In this document: in pieces, positions 12,755 to 23,185 of the stretch
How the letters are laid out: each line of letters starts with the position of its first letter
Numbering within the stretch: position 1 is the first letter of the stretch
NCBI GenBank assembly: GCA_033297205.1
Contig: MU859255.1
Span: 1-64,000, forward strand
From: Pseudoneurospora amorphoporcata
Lineage: Eukaryota; Ascomycota; Sordariomycetes; Sordariales; Sordariaceae
Direction of reading: 5' to 3'
DNA: 64,000 nucleotides
Program-made: the position numbers and the translations under genes
The notes under the pieces: model-generated
Database searches by the model: none
What the model was told of the DNA's origin: nothing
The model's input: the letters and a program-made list of their open reading frames with translations, nothing else

Positions 12755-15700
12755 ATGCCCGAAATGACCCTGATAACCGCACCCCTACCGCCTCCCAAGC
12801 AGATTCGCTTTGTAAACAATCAAGGCCAACCTCCTTCCAAGAGGCGGAGAATCAATGCAGCGTACGTATCCCCCTTTTTATATCCCCATCACACCATATC
12901 AGTCTTATAATGTATGCTTTCATCCAACGTCTCAGCCCACGTGGCCGAGAATACTCCTCTATTAAGCCCGCTGCCCGAGATACCAAGGAGGAACCGGCTG
13001 TATGGCGATGAGCAAGAGAAAGATTGCGTGACCATATCTGGGCTTTGTCTAAACCAAATTACCTCAACAGATGCTTGACATGTCGCAAGAGGAAGACCCG
13101 ATGTGCCGGGGAGAAACCGGTCTGTTCGACCTGCACCAAGAACGGTCATCAGTGTCAAGGTTATAACGATCTGGTTGAACGAAAGAAGGAGGACAGCCGA
13201 GCCAACGGCGTGACAGAAATGACGAAAAGCGGTCATCACAACGTTGCTGGGGTAAAAAGGGAGGCGGATGATGATGAGCATTCCGACTACGAGGGGTCCG
13301 AGGAAGATGATGACCACCCTCAATGGAAGAGCAAGACGGCCCCAGCGAGCAAAACGGCCGGCTTTGCCGTTGTTGATGGAGATGCTTCCATGAGGCGTGA
13401 TTCGATCCCAAACCACAATTACTCAGGCACCCGGCGGCGGGGACCTAGTCATGATTGGGGTCAAGATTCAAGGTCACCCAGCTCTACAAGGACGGCGAGA
13501 CAGTCCAACTCCAACGGCCGTCGATCACCGACACTGCATCACAGCCATCATGTACGGAGAAGAGACCGTATACCGTATTTCCGCTATTTCGGCCCCACGG
13601 CGATCGTCCCTGGGTTCAAACAAAACCTGCCCAAAGAACCCTCGCATAGGGACCCACGGTTCATGAGACCCGGCTCGTCAGTCGCAACAACACCGACGCC
13701 ATCACATCACATACAGCCCAGGACGATCCAGGAAACGCTCAAGGACATTCCTACCCTGGAAGACATGCCAGTGTACTCCACCGACGACTCTAAGCCGGTA
13801 CCCGAAATTATCAAAGTCTTGGTCAAGACCTTCTTTGTTCGTCTGGGTTGCAATTATCCCTTCTTGAAGGAGGAACGCTTCATGCGTCAGCTCGAGGCGA
13901 AGCAGGTGGAGCCCATCCTGGTCGATGCCATATGTGCGCTGGCTGCCCGATTCTCCGAGCTGCCTACCTTCACCAGTGAGCAGGAGGGTACCAGAGTGCC
14001 CAAATCCGAGTATGGTGATGTTTTTGCTCAACGAGTCAAAAATGCTACTGTCGACACATGGTCCTGTCCGTCAGTCGCGGCTGTTCAGGCCCATCTGCTC
14101 ATGGCATACGAGGCTTTCGGCGCAAACCAAGATAGTGCACTTTGGATGTATCTGGGCGCTGCTATCCGCATGGCTCTTGACCTAGGTCTTCAGAAGAAGG
14201 AGGGTGTCAAATATCAGGGGTCCCGTGATCCGTGGTACACCCGGAGGTGGCTAAACAAATACAACGATGATGGGAACTCGCCCACGGACAACCAAGAAGA
14301 GGAGGAAACAATCAGCCCGGAAGAGCAAAAGGAAGTGGAGCAGGCACGCATCGACACGTTCTGGGCGGTCTTCATGCTGGACAGAATCATCTCATCCGGC
14401 ACAGGCAGGCCGGTCACTTTGCGAGATGATGATATGGATTTGGAGATTCCCGAACCGACTCTCGACCAAGAGGGATGGCCGGATCCCTTCCCGGCTTGCG
14501 TCAAGATCATCCACCTTTACGGCCGGGCGTCAGATGTACTCAACAACATCAGGGATGCGAATGATCTCACGGAGGAGAGCATGAAGAAGCTACGGCAAAT
14601 GGAGAGCGACTTGACGATTATCTACTCGAAACAGCACGAGCGGTTGGTATTTAATACCCAAAACTTCAAGCACTACGTCGAGGCTGGCCAAGGAACCATC
14701 TTCATACTGCTTCATTTCTGGTTCCACGCCATGATCATTATCCTCCACGAACCAGCACTGCTCACGCCATTCGGTAAACTCACCAACATTCAGCTGCTGT
14801 CCAACAGTCGTGAGTTGGCCAGGTCGAGCGCAAAGACCATTGCGGATATTGTTGCTTTTGCCGAACTCATCGATCATCAGAGCTACATTGGCAATCCTTT
14901 CACTTCTCAGCCCATCTTCATCGCCGGATGCGCCTTCCTCAAAGAGTCTGCATTGAGTGCTTCAAGCCCACCATCACGGGAGCCATCACCAGGACCGAGC
15001 AGTAAGAGTACTCCCAACTCAAGAACACACGGTGGACGTCTGGGCGTACCGACCGATAATCGGCCGCGACACTCCCTACTCACTTCGGCCGCGGCCGCGA
15101 ATTACGCGCGCTGTTCTCAAGCACTTTCGCGCGTCGAACAGTACTGGGCAGGAGTCGGGTACATCATCAACGCCATGGAGCAGAGGTCACAGGGCATTGA
15201 GGACTGTGAGACGTTTGCACCGGGGGAGCTCGAGCGTGTGCTTGCTCGGTCCCGTCAGGCTTCAGTTCAGCGACTGATGCAATTTGAGAATCCCATTCCA
15301 CCTTCGCCAGGTGTGCCGCCTATCGCCTTTTCGCTTACTGGTACAACGAACTCGCCCAACTCTAACCTGACGAGACTGTATACGAACACGCCCGGCACGA
15401 CGAACTCGCCCAGCGCGAACTTGAGGATATTATATACACACACATCTAATCCTTCCATGTCAAATCCTTCTATGCCACCAGCCGCTCCCCCTCTCCCGCC
15501 CCCACCGCAACCTACCACGGCCGCGACGCCACCAGGAAACATGATCTATGATCCGATCCGGCAGGACACGCCAAGGGTGGTGTTCCATCCTCCGCCGTAT
15601 CCGCAGCCCAACGTTTCGGCAGTAAGGTATCAGGGCCGTTCATCTTCGTTCAATCACCTTCGCGATAGGCGTTCCACTTCCACTCTAAGCAGGGGAACAT

Positions 15701-16590
15701 CTCTCAAGTACGATACACCAGGCTCAGATGACATGACTGTGGGATCAGACAGTCCAACCATAAGCGAATCGAACTTCAACGCCTATGGTAAGAGTCTCAG
15801 TCCAGCCTTGCCACCACCTCCGCCTCATCGTCACTCATACATGAACACTCCATCAACGCAACATTCAAGCAACACCCCATTCGATACCGCCCTATTGTCT
15901 CCTTCATCGGGAACCTTGACAGATCCGGGAGGGATGCGCTCTCAGAACCAGAATCAACATCACAATAACCATCAACAACATCACGGGCACGGTGGTCATA
16001 ACGGCTCGCCGTCCTACCAGAACCAAAACCAGAATCCTTACCAACAGCACCAGCAACACCACAGCTCATACGGCAACGGCAACCACAACAATACCAACAA
16101 CAACAGCAGCAGCAGCAGCAGCAGCAACGACAACACTCACAATAACTACTATCATCAACTAACGTCACGACCCAGCCCCAGCCCTGGACTGGGTGTAGTC
16201 GATCCCTTCAACCAAAACACGTTTTCAACAGGCCTCTACTCGGCATTTACGCCCGATTTTATGTTTGAGTGCGACGAGATCAATCTCCAAAACCTGCCGG
16301 ATGTGTTGGGTCTCGACGCTATCGGGGATAGCAATATGATGGAGTCGCTATCTAGTATCGATGCGTATGCCTGGTGTGGTTTGTTTGATGAGAGCTTTAT
16401 TACGGGCGGTGAAGGTAGTGGGAATGGAAATGGGAATGGGTCAGGCAGCAACGGTAACGGCAACGGCAGAGGAAACGATGATGATGGCGGAGGAGGAAGG
16501 CGTGGAGGTGATCAGAATGGAAACAGGCATGGGAATGGACAAGGAGGAGGTGATGGACGAGGTAGTGGTCATGATAGACAGGGACATTGA
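12755..16590 (+). CDS. Large Zn(II)2Cys6 transcription factor with low-complexity C-terminus
   Basis: Exon 12755-12861 and exon 13071-16590 are joined across a 209-nt intron (GTACGT donor, CTAAA-type branch site, CAG acceptor) and encode 1208 residues. The splice completes the N-terminus: a basic stretch (SKRRR, residues 28-32, a likely nuclear localisation signal) sits directly before the zinc cluster C37-x2-C40-x6-C47-x6-C54-x2-C57-x6-C64. Starting from the ATG-like codons inside the intron would break this. An acidic region follows (near residues 100-120), then a fungal-specific transcription factor domain at about 250-650 (FFVRLGCNYPFLKE, ARIDTFWAVFMLDRIISSGTGRPVTLRDDDMD in two parts). 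The C-terminal third is Pro-, Asn/His- and Ser-rich and ends in a Gly/Asn/Asp tail; a short acidic-hydrophobic segment near 16250-16400 could activate transcription. I recognise the class but not the specific regulator. Confidence 0.88.
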
Positions 16591-17088
16591 CAGATGTCGA
16601 TGATGACGATGATGATGGATAGGAGGCAGTTGTGAGTAATTCGTAAGTCAACAACTTGGAGGGAACAAAGTATATAATATGGGGAAATGCGTCAGTAACA
16701 ACTGAAACAAACGGAATGGGTGGGCTCGGTGCGGGTGGTTGATGATTAATGATCAATACGCAGAAGTAATACTAGCTTCGGATGACATTGGGAAGCTCGG
16801 GAAGGCAAAGTTGGATTAGTAGTTGGGTGTCGGGTGCAGTGGGTGGGTGAGATAAATTGATTTTATGTTCCAAAATCCGGATGCGTGGTTGAAATCTCCA
16901 GTGGTGAGTGAGGGAGGGAGCAAAGTGTGCAGACAACAAGCTGTGCAGCGCGACAACACACCACCACGAGAACCACCTCTTCGCATCACAAGCTGACAGA
17001 CCCTCACACCCTCACCAACCAACGATCAACAACATATTTCTTCCCAATGTCCCAACCACTCAGGCTGAGATCAGTGTGAAAAAAAAAA
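16591..17088. other. Intergenic: 3' flank of the regulator and of U6
   Basis: About 500 bases lie between the end of the transcription factor gene and the 3' end of the U6 gene. The first bases repeat GATGATGAT-type triplets. No gene is seen. Confidence 0.55.
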
Positions 17089-17092
17089 AAAA
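17080..17092 (-). terminator. RNA polymerase III terminator of U6
   Basis: A run of 13 A on the plus strand (T on the RNA-like strand) starts exactly at the 3' end of the U6 sequence, as expected of an oligo-T terminator. Confidence 0.85.
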
Positions 17093-17189
17093 TTGGTAGC
17101 GTCTCTTTGAGTAGCGTGTCATCCTTAGTGCAGGGGCCATGCTAATCTTCTCTGTATCGTTTCAAATTGACCAAATTGCCCCGAAGGGC
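17089..17189 (-). ncRNA. U6 spliceosomal snRNA
   Basis: Read on the minus strand, the sequence has a 5' hairpin GCCC-UUCG-GGGC (17189-17178), then AATTTGGTCAATTTGAAACG. The invariant ACAGAGA box with its AGATTAGCATGG continuation follows (around 17130-17155), then CCCCTGCACTAAGGATGACACGC and a 3' end of CTACCAATTTT. U6 pairs with the 5' splice site and with U4/U2 in the spliceosome and forms the catalytic core. The gene appears continuous, without the mRNA-type intron known from fission yeast U6. The 5' end is placed at the first base of the UUCG hairpin; one to three more bases are possible. Ends with an oligo-T terminator. Confidence 0.95.
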
Positions 17190-17240
17190 GAGGAAGAAAA
17201 GAAGGAAAAGAAGAGCAAAAAGGGCGTCGGGTGGACGGGG

Positions 17241-17247
17241 TTTTATA
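17241..17247 (-). promoter_or_regulatory. TATA box candidate of U6
   Basis: TATAAAA on the minus strand, about 52-58 bases upstream of the inferred U6 start. This is further than the usual distance of about 30, so either the start is misplaced or another element is used. Confidence 0.4.
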
Positions 17248-17474
17248 CCCTTCAGGACCAGAGGGGAGAGATCTGTGCACGAGTGAAAGTTTTTGGGGAG
17301 TTTGGGTGGGATCGCCTGTGGGCTTTTGTCGGGCTGTTGGCGGGCTGTCGCAGGTGGGCAACCAGGTGAGTGATGACTGGCAGCCTGGCAGTTGTGGCTC
17401 AGCCACGTCTGGTGCCGCTGGGGAGGCTTTGAGGGTGAGGCTGAGCTCCTCCTAACCCTGACCTGAGAATGAAT

Positions 17475-17481
17475 TGAGTCA
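17475..17481. promoter_or_regulatory. TGAGTCA, candidate CPC-1/Gcn4-type site
   Basis: A perfect TGA(C/G)TCA heptamer about 0.72 kb upstream of the aminotransferase start codon. Amino-acid synthesis genes of filamentous fungi are commonly under cross-pathway control through this motif. A single match of 7 bases could be chance. Confidence 0.35.
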
Positions 17482-18201
17482 TTGCAACCGGGTGCTTCAA
17501 GTTCTAAATGTCCCATCCGCTGCAACGACGGCACGCACCAACAAAAAAAGGAACCGCAAACCGGAAAAGTAAAGTCAAGAACCATGTTCATCCGGACTCA
17601 CGCCGCTCTTACAGCGAAAAGACCACGATATCCTCATCAGACATGTTGGTCAAGCACTGAAATGGACCACAGTTAGATCAGATAAGGAGGACCTTGATGG
17701 ATTTTCACAACATAATTGGCCAAAAAGATCTAATCGATAAGTATCATGCAAGCCAAAATTTGGAAGACCCCGAAATCGGCCTTTTCCTTTAATTTTTTTT
17801 AGGTCGGTTCTGTGACAATGACTATGACTGACCAGGATAACCAGGGGCAGGTTTAGTTACTCATATGGTCTGACTGATTTGTCTTTTGGGTTCTCGTCAG
17901 TCATAAAAAGTTTGTCGTCGTTGTCGTTGTTGTACATACCTTGGTTCCCGGCTGTCAATTGAATTTTCATTGTTGTTGTTGTTGTTGTTGTCATCGTCGA
18001 CCTTGTCTTCTCATCCCTGTCAATTCAATCCCGTCCTGTCGCCGTTCGTCCTAGCGAATCCACACTTATACGTCCTAATCTGGGGTCTTCCTCCTCCGCC
18101 CTAGCTCTTCTACTGTATCTACCCTTTTCTTCCTCTCTTGCATCTCGCCTCCATCCCATCCGGTCCGGTCCTCCTCTCCGTCCGCCCGCCCGTCCGTCAC
18201 C

Positions 18202-19642
18202 ATGGCCTTCCGCACCGCCCTCCGCCGGGCCGCCGCCGTTAACGTGCCTGCCCCCCGTGGCCTCGCCGGCGCCGCTGCCGCTGCCCGCCGTGCCTATGCC
18301 ACCCAGCTCACCCACCCCGACCCGACCGAGGACTCGGCCAGCGGCAAGATGGTCCGCGAGCACGTCCCCTACATGGTGACCACCTACTCCCGCCCTCCTC
18401 CCGTCTTCGTCAAGGGCAAGGGCTCGTACCTCTGGGACTTGGAGGACCGCAAGTACCTCGACTTTACGTCGGGTATTGCCGTCAACTCGCTCGGCCACTG
18501 TGATGAAGAGTTTAGCAAGATTATTGCTGAGCAGGTGCGTCTTTCTTTCTTCCCTCCCCCCAATAGACAGACAGTCAGCTAACCCCTACCTTGTGTGTGT
18601 CCAACAGGCCCAAGAACTAGTCCACGCCTCCAACCTCTACTACAACCCCTGGACCGGCGCCCTCTCCAAGCTCCTCGTCGAATCCACAAAGGCCTCAGGC
18701 GGCATGCACGACGCCTCGTCCGTCTTCATCTGCAACTCGGGCTCCGAAGCCAACGAAGCCGGCATCAAGTTCGCCCGCAAAGTCGGCAAGGTTCTCGACC
18801 CCTCCGGCGCCAAGGTCGAAATCGTCTCCTTCCAGAATGCCTTCCACGGCCGCACCATGGGTTCCCTCTCCGCCACGCCCAACCCCAAGTACCAAGCGCC
18901 CTTTGCGCCCATGGTGCCCGGCTTCAAGGTCGGCACCTACAACGACATCGCCTCCATTGAGTCCCTCGTAACGGAAAAGACCTGCTCCGTCATCGCCGAG
19001 CCCATCCAGGGTGAAGGCGGCGTGATGCCCGCCACCGAGGAATTTTTGGTGGCACTCGCCAAGCGCTGCCGCGACGTCGGCGCCCTCCTGCACTACGACG
19101 AGATCCAGTGCGGTATGGCCCGCACCGGCTCCCTCTGGGCTCATTCTACCCTCCCGAAGGAGGCACACCCGGATATCTTGACGACCGCCAAGGCGCTCGG
19201 TAACGGCTTCCCCATCGGCGCGACCATCGTCAACGAGCACGTCGCCAGCAAGATCAAGGTCGGCGACCACGGCACCACCTTTGGTGGAAACCCGCTTGCT
19301 TGCCGGTTGGCACATTACATCGTTGGTCGTTTGGCCGATAGCAAACTGCAGGAGGGAGTCAAGGCCAAGAGCGAGGTCTTCGTCAAGGGTTTCGAGAAGC
19401 TGAGGGCGAAATTCCCCGAGCTGATTAAGGAGGTCAGAGGCAAGGGACTTATTCTTGGTCTGCAGCTTAGTGAGGATCCTACCCCCGTTATCAAGGCTGC
19501 GAGGGAGAGGGGACTGTTGGTTATCACTGCTGGCACGAACACGCTCAGGTTTGTCCCGAGTTTGTTGGTTACCGAACAGGAGATCGAGGACGGGTTGAGG
19601 ATTTTGGAGGAGAGTTTTGAGGCTGTTATGGTTAAGGCTTAG
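18202..19642 (+). CDS. arg-5: Acetylornithine aminotransferase, mitochondrial
   Basis: This PLP enzyme of arginine biosynthesis converts N-acetylglutamate semialdehyde and glutamate to N-acetylornithine and 2-oxoglutarate in the mitochondrial matrix. Exons 18202-18534 and 18608-19642 (intron 18535-18607, 73 nt) encode 455 residues. The first ~35 residues are rich in Arg and Ala without acids (ending AARRAYATQ), a typical matrix-targeting presequence. Family signatures are FTSGIAVNSLGH, NSGSEANEAGIKFAR, SFQNAFHGRTMGSLSAT, EPIQGEGGV, LHYDEIQCGMARTG and the PLP-lysine motif TTAKALGNG with Lys at about 306, then GTTFGGNPLAC. The length fits class-III aminotransferases. Codon use is strongly C-ending, suggesting high expression. 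Ornithine aminotransferase is a relative, but the overall match and presequence favour the arginine-pathway enzyme. The symbol follows Neurospora usage from memory (ARG8 in yeast). Confidence 0.93.
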
Positions 19643-21808
19643 TTAGATGCCTCAGACGTTTAGAGTTGGCTGGATTTTGGAGTTTGGTAATGTTTGAGCG
19701 GATTCGTTTACATAGACGGATGGACATAAAAGGTCTTGGTTGGGTGGTGTACGGTTGACGGGGTTTCTTTTTTTTTTTTTTTTTCGCAAAACGGGAAGAC
19801 AAAAAAAAGTCGAAATTCTTTCACTTTCCTGATTATCTTTTTCCTCTTTGGCTGTGGCTAGCGCTTTGCTCACCTTGGTATTTCCTGAGCTGGTGGCATT
19901 GACCACGAACAAGTCGGTGTGATAGAAGGGACACGAAGGAGTTAGTCATCAGGGATTAGCCATACGCCGTCATGTCTAGAAGGCTGGAAGGAATGCGTGT
20001 CTCATATTAACTAACAATAGCTCCCCAAGGTTCTAGTTCTAGGCTTCGGAAAGTAGTTCGGCGGTTTGAAGCATGCCGTCATCCATGATACCTGGAGGTT
20101 GGAAGGAATGTGTCTCGTCTCTATTGACCAGCCAGTGACTAGAGAGCCTGGATATCGGCTATACCTCAACGCAGTCGTTCGTTGTGGCTTTACATGCCAA
20201 GCTGACCTGGTAGATACTTCCATCTACATGCACCTCTATCTCCAAATGTATTTCCACACGGAGCAAGGGCTGCAGAAGGAGATGAAGTCTATCTTTTCAT
20301 CACTCAATGACTCGGAGATGATTTTGATGATCCGGCCTGTTAACTGACTTGGGAGAAGGAGAAACAAATAAATGTAACTCTAGGTAAGCACGATCGGTGC
20401 CATCGCCGGCCGGTCATCAGCTCATGTTACGTGTACTTCCCTCGTCTGGCTCGGTGATGGAGTACTTCCCCGGTCTCTAATCCGTCTTACACTCGCATTA
20501 ACCGTAATCTCCGTGGCTCATTCCCTCCCTCCCCTCACCACGGGGACGAGGAAGCTACGGTCGACATCCGATTCGCACTTGCCTGGATTATGTGATGGTC
20601 GAAAAAGGTAAGGAAGGAGGTACCATCACAGTCTCCTCCGCGCCTTCCGCGTATCAAGTCCCGTTTCAACCTCCAAATCATCATCCCGGCCTTGATCACC
20701 GATTGGCGAGTTCGTTCCTTTCTAGTTTGATCTAGCCCATCCCCATCCCCCATCCCCCAGATTCTGTGGAAGTAAACACCATCCCATCCTGTCTAACACC
20801 CCTCTCATTGGTAACCAAAGGCACGGCCCGTGATGAGGCCTTCATGGATTCGAACAGGGTTGTGGGGATAACCTCATTTCCGGTTCGTAACCGAATTGCA
20901 AAGATACCTTCTCGATGGCCGGATTGGTGGTTTACAGAAATGCCAAACCACCGGGCCCGGGCGCCGAAGGCCCGGTAGGTCGGCTTTTCTCCGCCGGGAT
21001 CATGGACAGCCAGTCATCGACCTGAGACGTTGAGCGGCTTGAACTGGGCACCTCGCTAGTGCGGGAGATGGGGGGAAGAATCTAATCTTCAGTTCACCTG
21101 GTCTGCTTCGTTATCTCCGTGCAAGTCGTTGTCAGCCACTCAATCCACTATTCTCAGATGGTCTCAAATGTTCCAACATCTCAAAATTCACCAGTGAGCA
21201 GCAGCAGGAGCACATAAGTTTGGTTTCCCGTAAAATGAAATGAATGGCAAAATTTTGCTTTTCCTAGTCTATGTACACCGAAACGAGTGAAATTCATCCT
21301 GCCCAGACCCCTATCCGAGTTGCCTTTTTCCTCCTTGGTATTCCCTTTGTATCGATCGTTGTTATCAACAAGCCAGCTGTGCCTCCCTTTGTTTTGATTG
21401 TCATCATCATGAATTTTTGAAGAACGCCTTGTCATAGAATGTTGTTGTCTTTGCTCTCTCTTCTGCTACTACCACCACACATGTCCAAAAGGTTCCGTTG
21501 TTCTTGCTTGATCTTGTAAAATTCAGAAAGAAGTTGAGTTTGGGAAAAAAAAATGTGACAACCTATCCAAGTAGGCAGCACGTTTGTTATAAACTTGTGG
21601 CAAAAAAAGAATGTGCGAATTGAAAGTTTTGAAAGCCCATGCGTGGGACAGAAAAATTGAAGAAATTGTAGCCAGCTAGCTGGCTAAAGATCTTTGCATG
21701 AATATTCAAAGATAAGACAAACGGAAAATGGGATTGTTGTTACATGCGGGGTATCTTATTGTGCTTGCCTGCTCTCTAACGGAAACGAAACTCCCTCACT
21801 TGCTTGAC
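19643..21808. other. Intergenic: 3' flanks of two convergent genes (2.2 kb)
   Basis: This stretch holds the 3' ends of the aminotransferase and the LPMO genes. It has a T17 run at 19768-19784, an imperfect direct repeat (19966-20003 and 20075-20116) and two adjacent hairpins near 20924-20975. The 93-codon frame at 20066-20347 begins with TTG and has no domain. No gene is supported. Confidence 0.5.
20926..20975. other. Two adjacent GC-rich hairpins
   Basis: GGTGGTTT (20926-20933) pairs perfectly with AAACCACC (20945-20952) across an 11-base loop. It is followed at once by GGGCC/GGCCC arms around 20953-20972. Function unknown; a structured transcript end is one possibility. Confidence 0.35.
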
Positions 21809-23185
21809 TTAGTTGGAGAGGTGAGCGTGGCTACGACGCCTCTGATAGCGACCAAGCTTGGGGCCGTTGCCAGTGAGGTGCTTCTTGGCGATCATCTTGA
21901 GCTGGGCACTCTCACCGGCAGAGCAGCTGGTTCCCGCAGCCATCTGCATGACGGCGGACCAGGTGCCGCTGGCGCAGCGCTGGAAGGAGGAGCCGCCAAC
22001 GCAGTTCCAAGCGCCCTCGGAGGTGCAGGCGGCGCCGACGGCGTAGGCACCAACAGTAGAGCCGGAGCCGGAGCCGTTGCCAGTACCGTTGCCGGGAGTG
22101 GTGCCGGTCGCAATAGGAGCAGGAGCACTGACGACGACGGTGGTGCTGGGCTTGGTGATGCTCTGGAGGGTGGTCTGAACGGGAGCCTGGGTGGTAATAG
22201 CGACGGCGGGGGCAGAGGTGGCGACAGCGGGAGCGGATACAGAGGCCGAAGAGCTCACGACAGCGGCGGCGCTGGAGCTGGGAGCGTTAACGATGTCGGT
22301 GGCGGAGGGGAGGAAGATGCCGCCCTGGTTGGGACCGTCCGAAGGAACAGTGATGAAGACACCGCCGGGGTTGCCGCCAGCAGCAGCGCTGGTTTGAGCG
22401 GGAGCGCTGGTGGTGACGGGAGCAGCAGCAACAGAGCTGACGCTGGAGCCAGAGCCGGAACCGGAACCGGAACCAGCGTTACCAGCAGGAGCAGAGGCAC
22501 CGCAGCTTCCCTCAGGACCCTTGACGGGAGCACCAGAAGCTTCAACCACATTAGGGCCGGGCTGGGGGTACTGGACGTCAAAGTTCTCGTCGGTCTTGCA
22601 GCCGTTTCCGATGTTGGCAACGAAGATCTGAGGGCGAGTAGAGAAAGCGGCGCTAACAGCACCACGCTTGTTGTTAGGAGAAGCGATGGTGACGGCAGCG
22701 CAGTTCATGTACATCTCGCGGTTGCCGATGCGGTTGTGCCAGGTCCAAGCGAAGATGGCCTCGCCAGGCTGAGTATCGGCGGGGATGGTGAAGTCGTACT
22801 TGCCAGCAAGAGGGCAGTTACCGATGTAGGACTCAATGACGGTGAAAGAAGCGCCCTTGTCGTAGCTGAGAGAGAGCTGGCAAGAACCGCCGCCGTGGGT
22901 GGCAGTGCCGGCAGTGGTCATGTTGTAGGTCTGGCCAGGCACAAAGGTAGCGGTGCTCTTGCCGGAAGCAGTGCCAAAGTCGACGTGGTAGCCCTTGCAA
23001 GGATAGTCGGCGCCAGTGTCCTTGAGGGGAGCGGTCATGGAGTAGTCGATGCTACCGGGGTCGGCGTTGGGGTTGAACTTGGACCTGAAGGGGGGAGGGA
23101 AGGACATTTCGATGTGGGCGGAGGCGATCTGGGCACCTGCAAGCAGGGTAGCCACGAGGCCGGTGGTGAAGGTGTTGTACATCAT
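21809..23185 (-). CDS. AA11-type lytic polysaccharide monooxygenase (secreted, chitin-active family)
   Basis: A single-exon gene of 458 residues. A 23-residue signal peptide (ending QIASA) is followed directly by His24, which becomes the N-terminal histidine of the mature enzyme. Together with His97 in the THGGGSCQ motif it should form the copper histidine brace. The start HIEMSFPPPFRSKFNP, the FTIPADTQPGEAIFAWTWHNRIGNREMYMNC segment (in pieces) and the cysteine pattern match the AA11 family, whose characterised members oxidatively cleave chitin. A long Ser/Thr/Ala/Val-rich linker (about residues 230-390) leads to a C-terminal Cys-rich module (CTSEGAWNCVG ... CASGTW ... CSAG) of the kind often attached to AA11 and presumed to bind chitin. 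Role: remodelling of cell-wall or environmental chitin outside the cell. Codon use is strongly biased toward C/G endings. Confidence 0.9.
   Translation of the reverse strand: MMYNTFTTGLVATLLAGAQIASAHIEMSFPPPFRSKFNPNADPGSIDYSMTAPLKDTGADYPCKGYHVDFGTASGKSTATFVPGQTYNMTTAGTATHGGGSCQLSLSYDKGASFTVIESYIGNCPLAGKYDFTIPADTQPGEAIFAWTWHNRIGNREMYMNCAAVTIASPNNKRGAVSAAFSTRPQIFVANIGNGCKTDENFDVQYPQPGPNVVEASGAPVKGPEGSCGASAPAGNAGSGSGSGSGSSVSSVAAAPVTTSAPAQTSAAAGGNPGGVFITVPSDGPNQGGIFLPSATDIVNAPSSSAAAVVSSSASVSAPAVATSAPAVAITTQAPVQTTLQSITKPSTTVVVSAPAPIATGTTPGNGTGNGSGSGSTVGAYAVGAACTSEGAWNCVGGSSFQRCASGTWSAVMQMAAGTSCSAGESAQLKMIAKKHLTGNGPKLGRYQRRRSHAHLSN

Larger units (their letters stand above)
17190..18201. other. Intergenic: divergent promoter of U6 and the aminotransferase gene
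   Basis: It holds the upstream region of U6 and, to the right, a pyrimidine-rich leader (about 18000-18200) directly before the aminotransferase ATG. A (TTG)n tract lies at about 17972-17992. No gene is seen. Confidence 0.6.

Noticed and set aside
13024..13070. Alternative start of the large regulator inside the 209-nt intron
   Set aside because: It would lose the basic N-terminal segment, while splicing 12861 to 13071 restores an RRRINAACLTC junction with perfect phase.
20066..20347. 93-codon frame after the aminotransferase gene
   Set aside because: TTG start; no family resemblance; lies in a convergent 3' interval.
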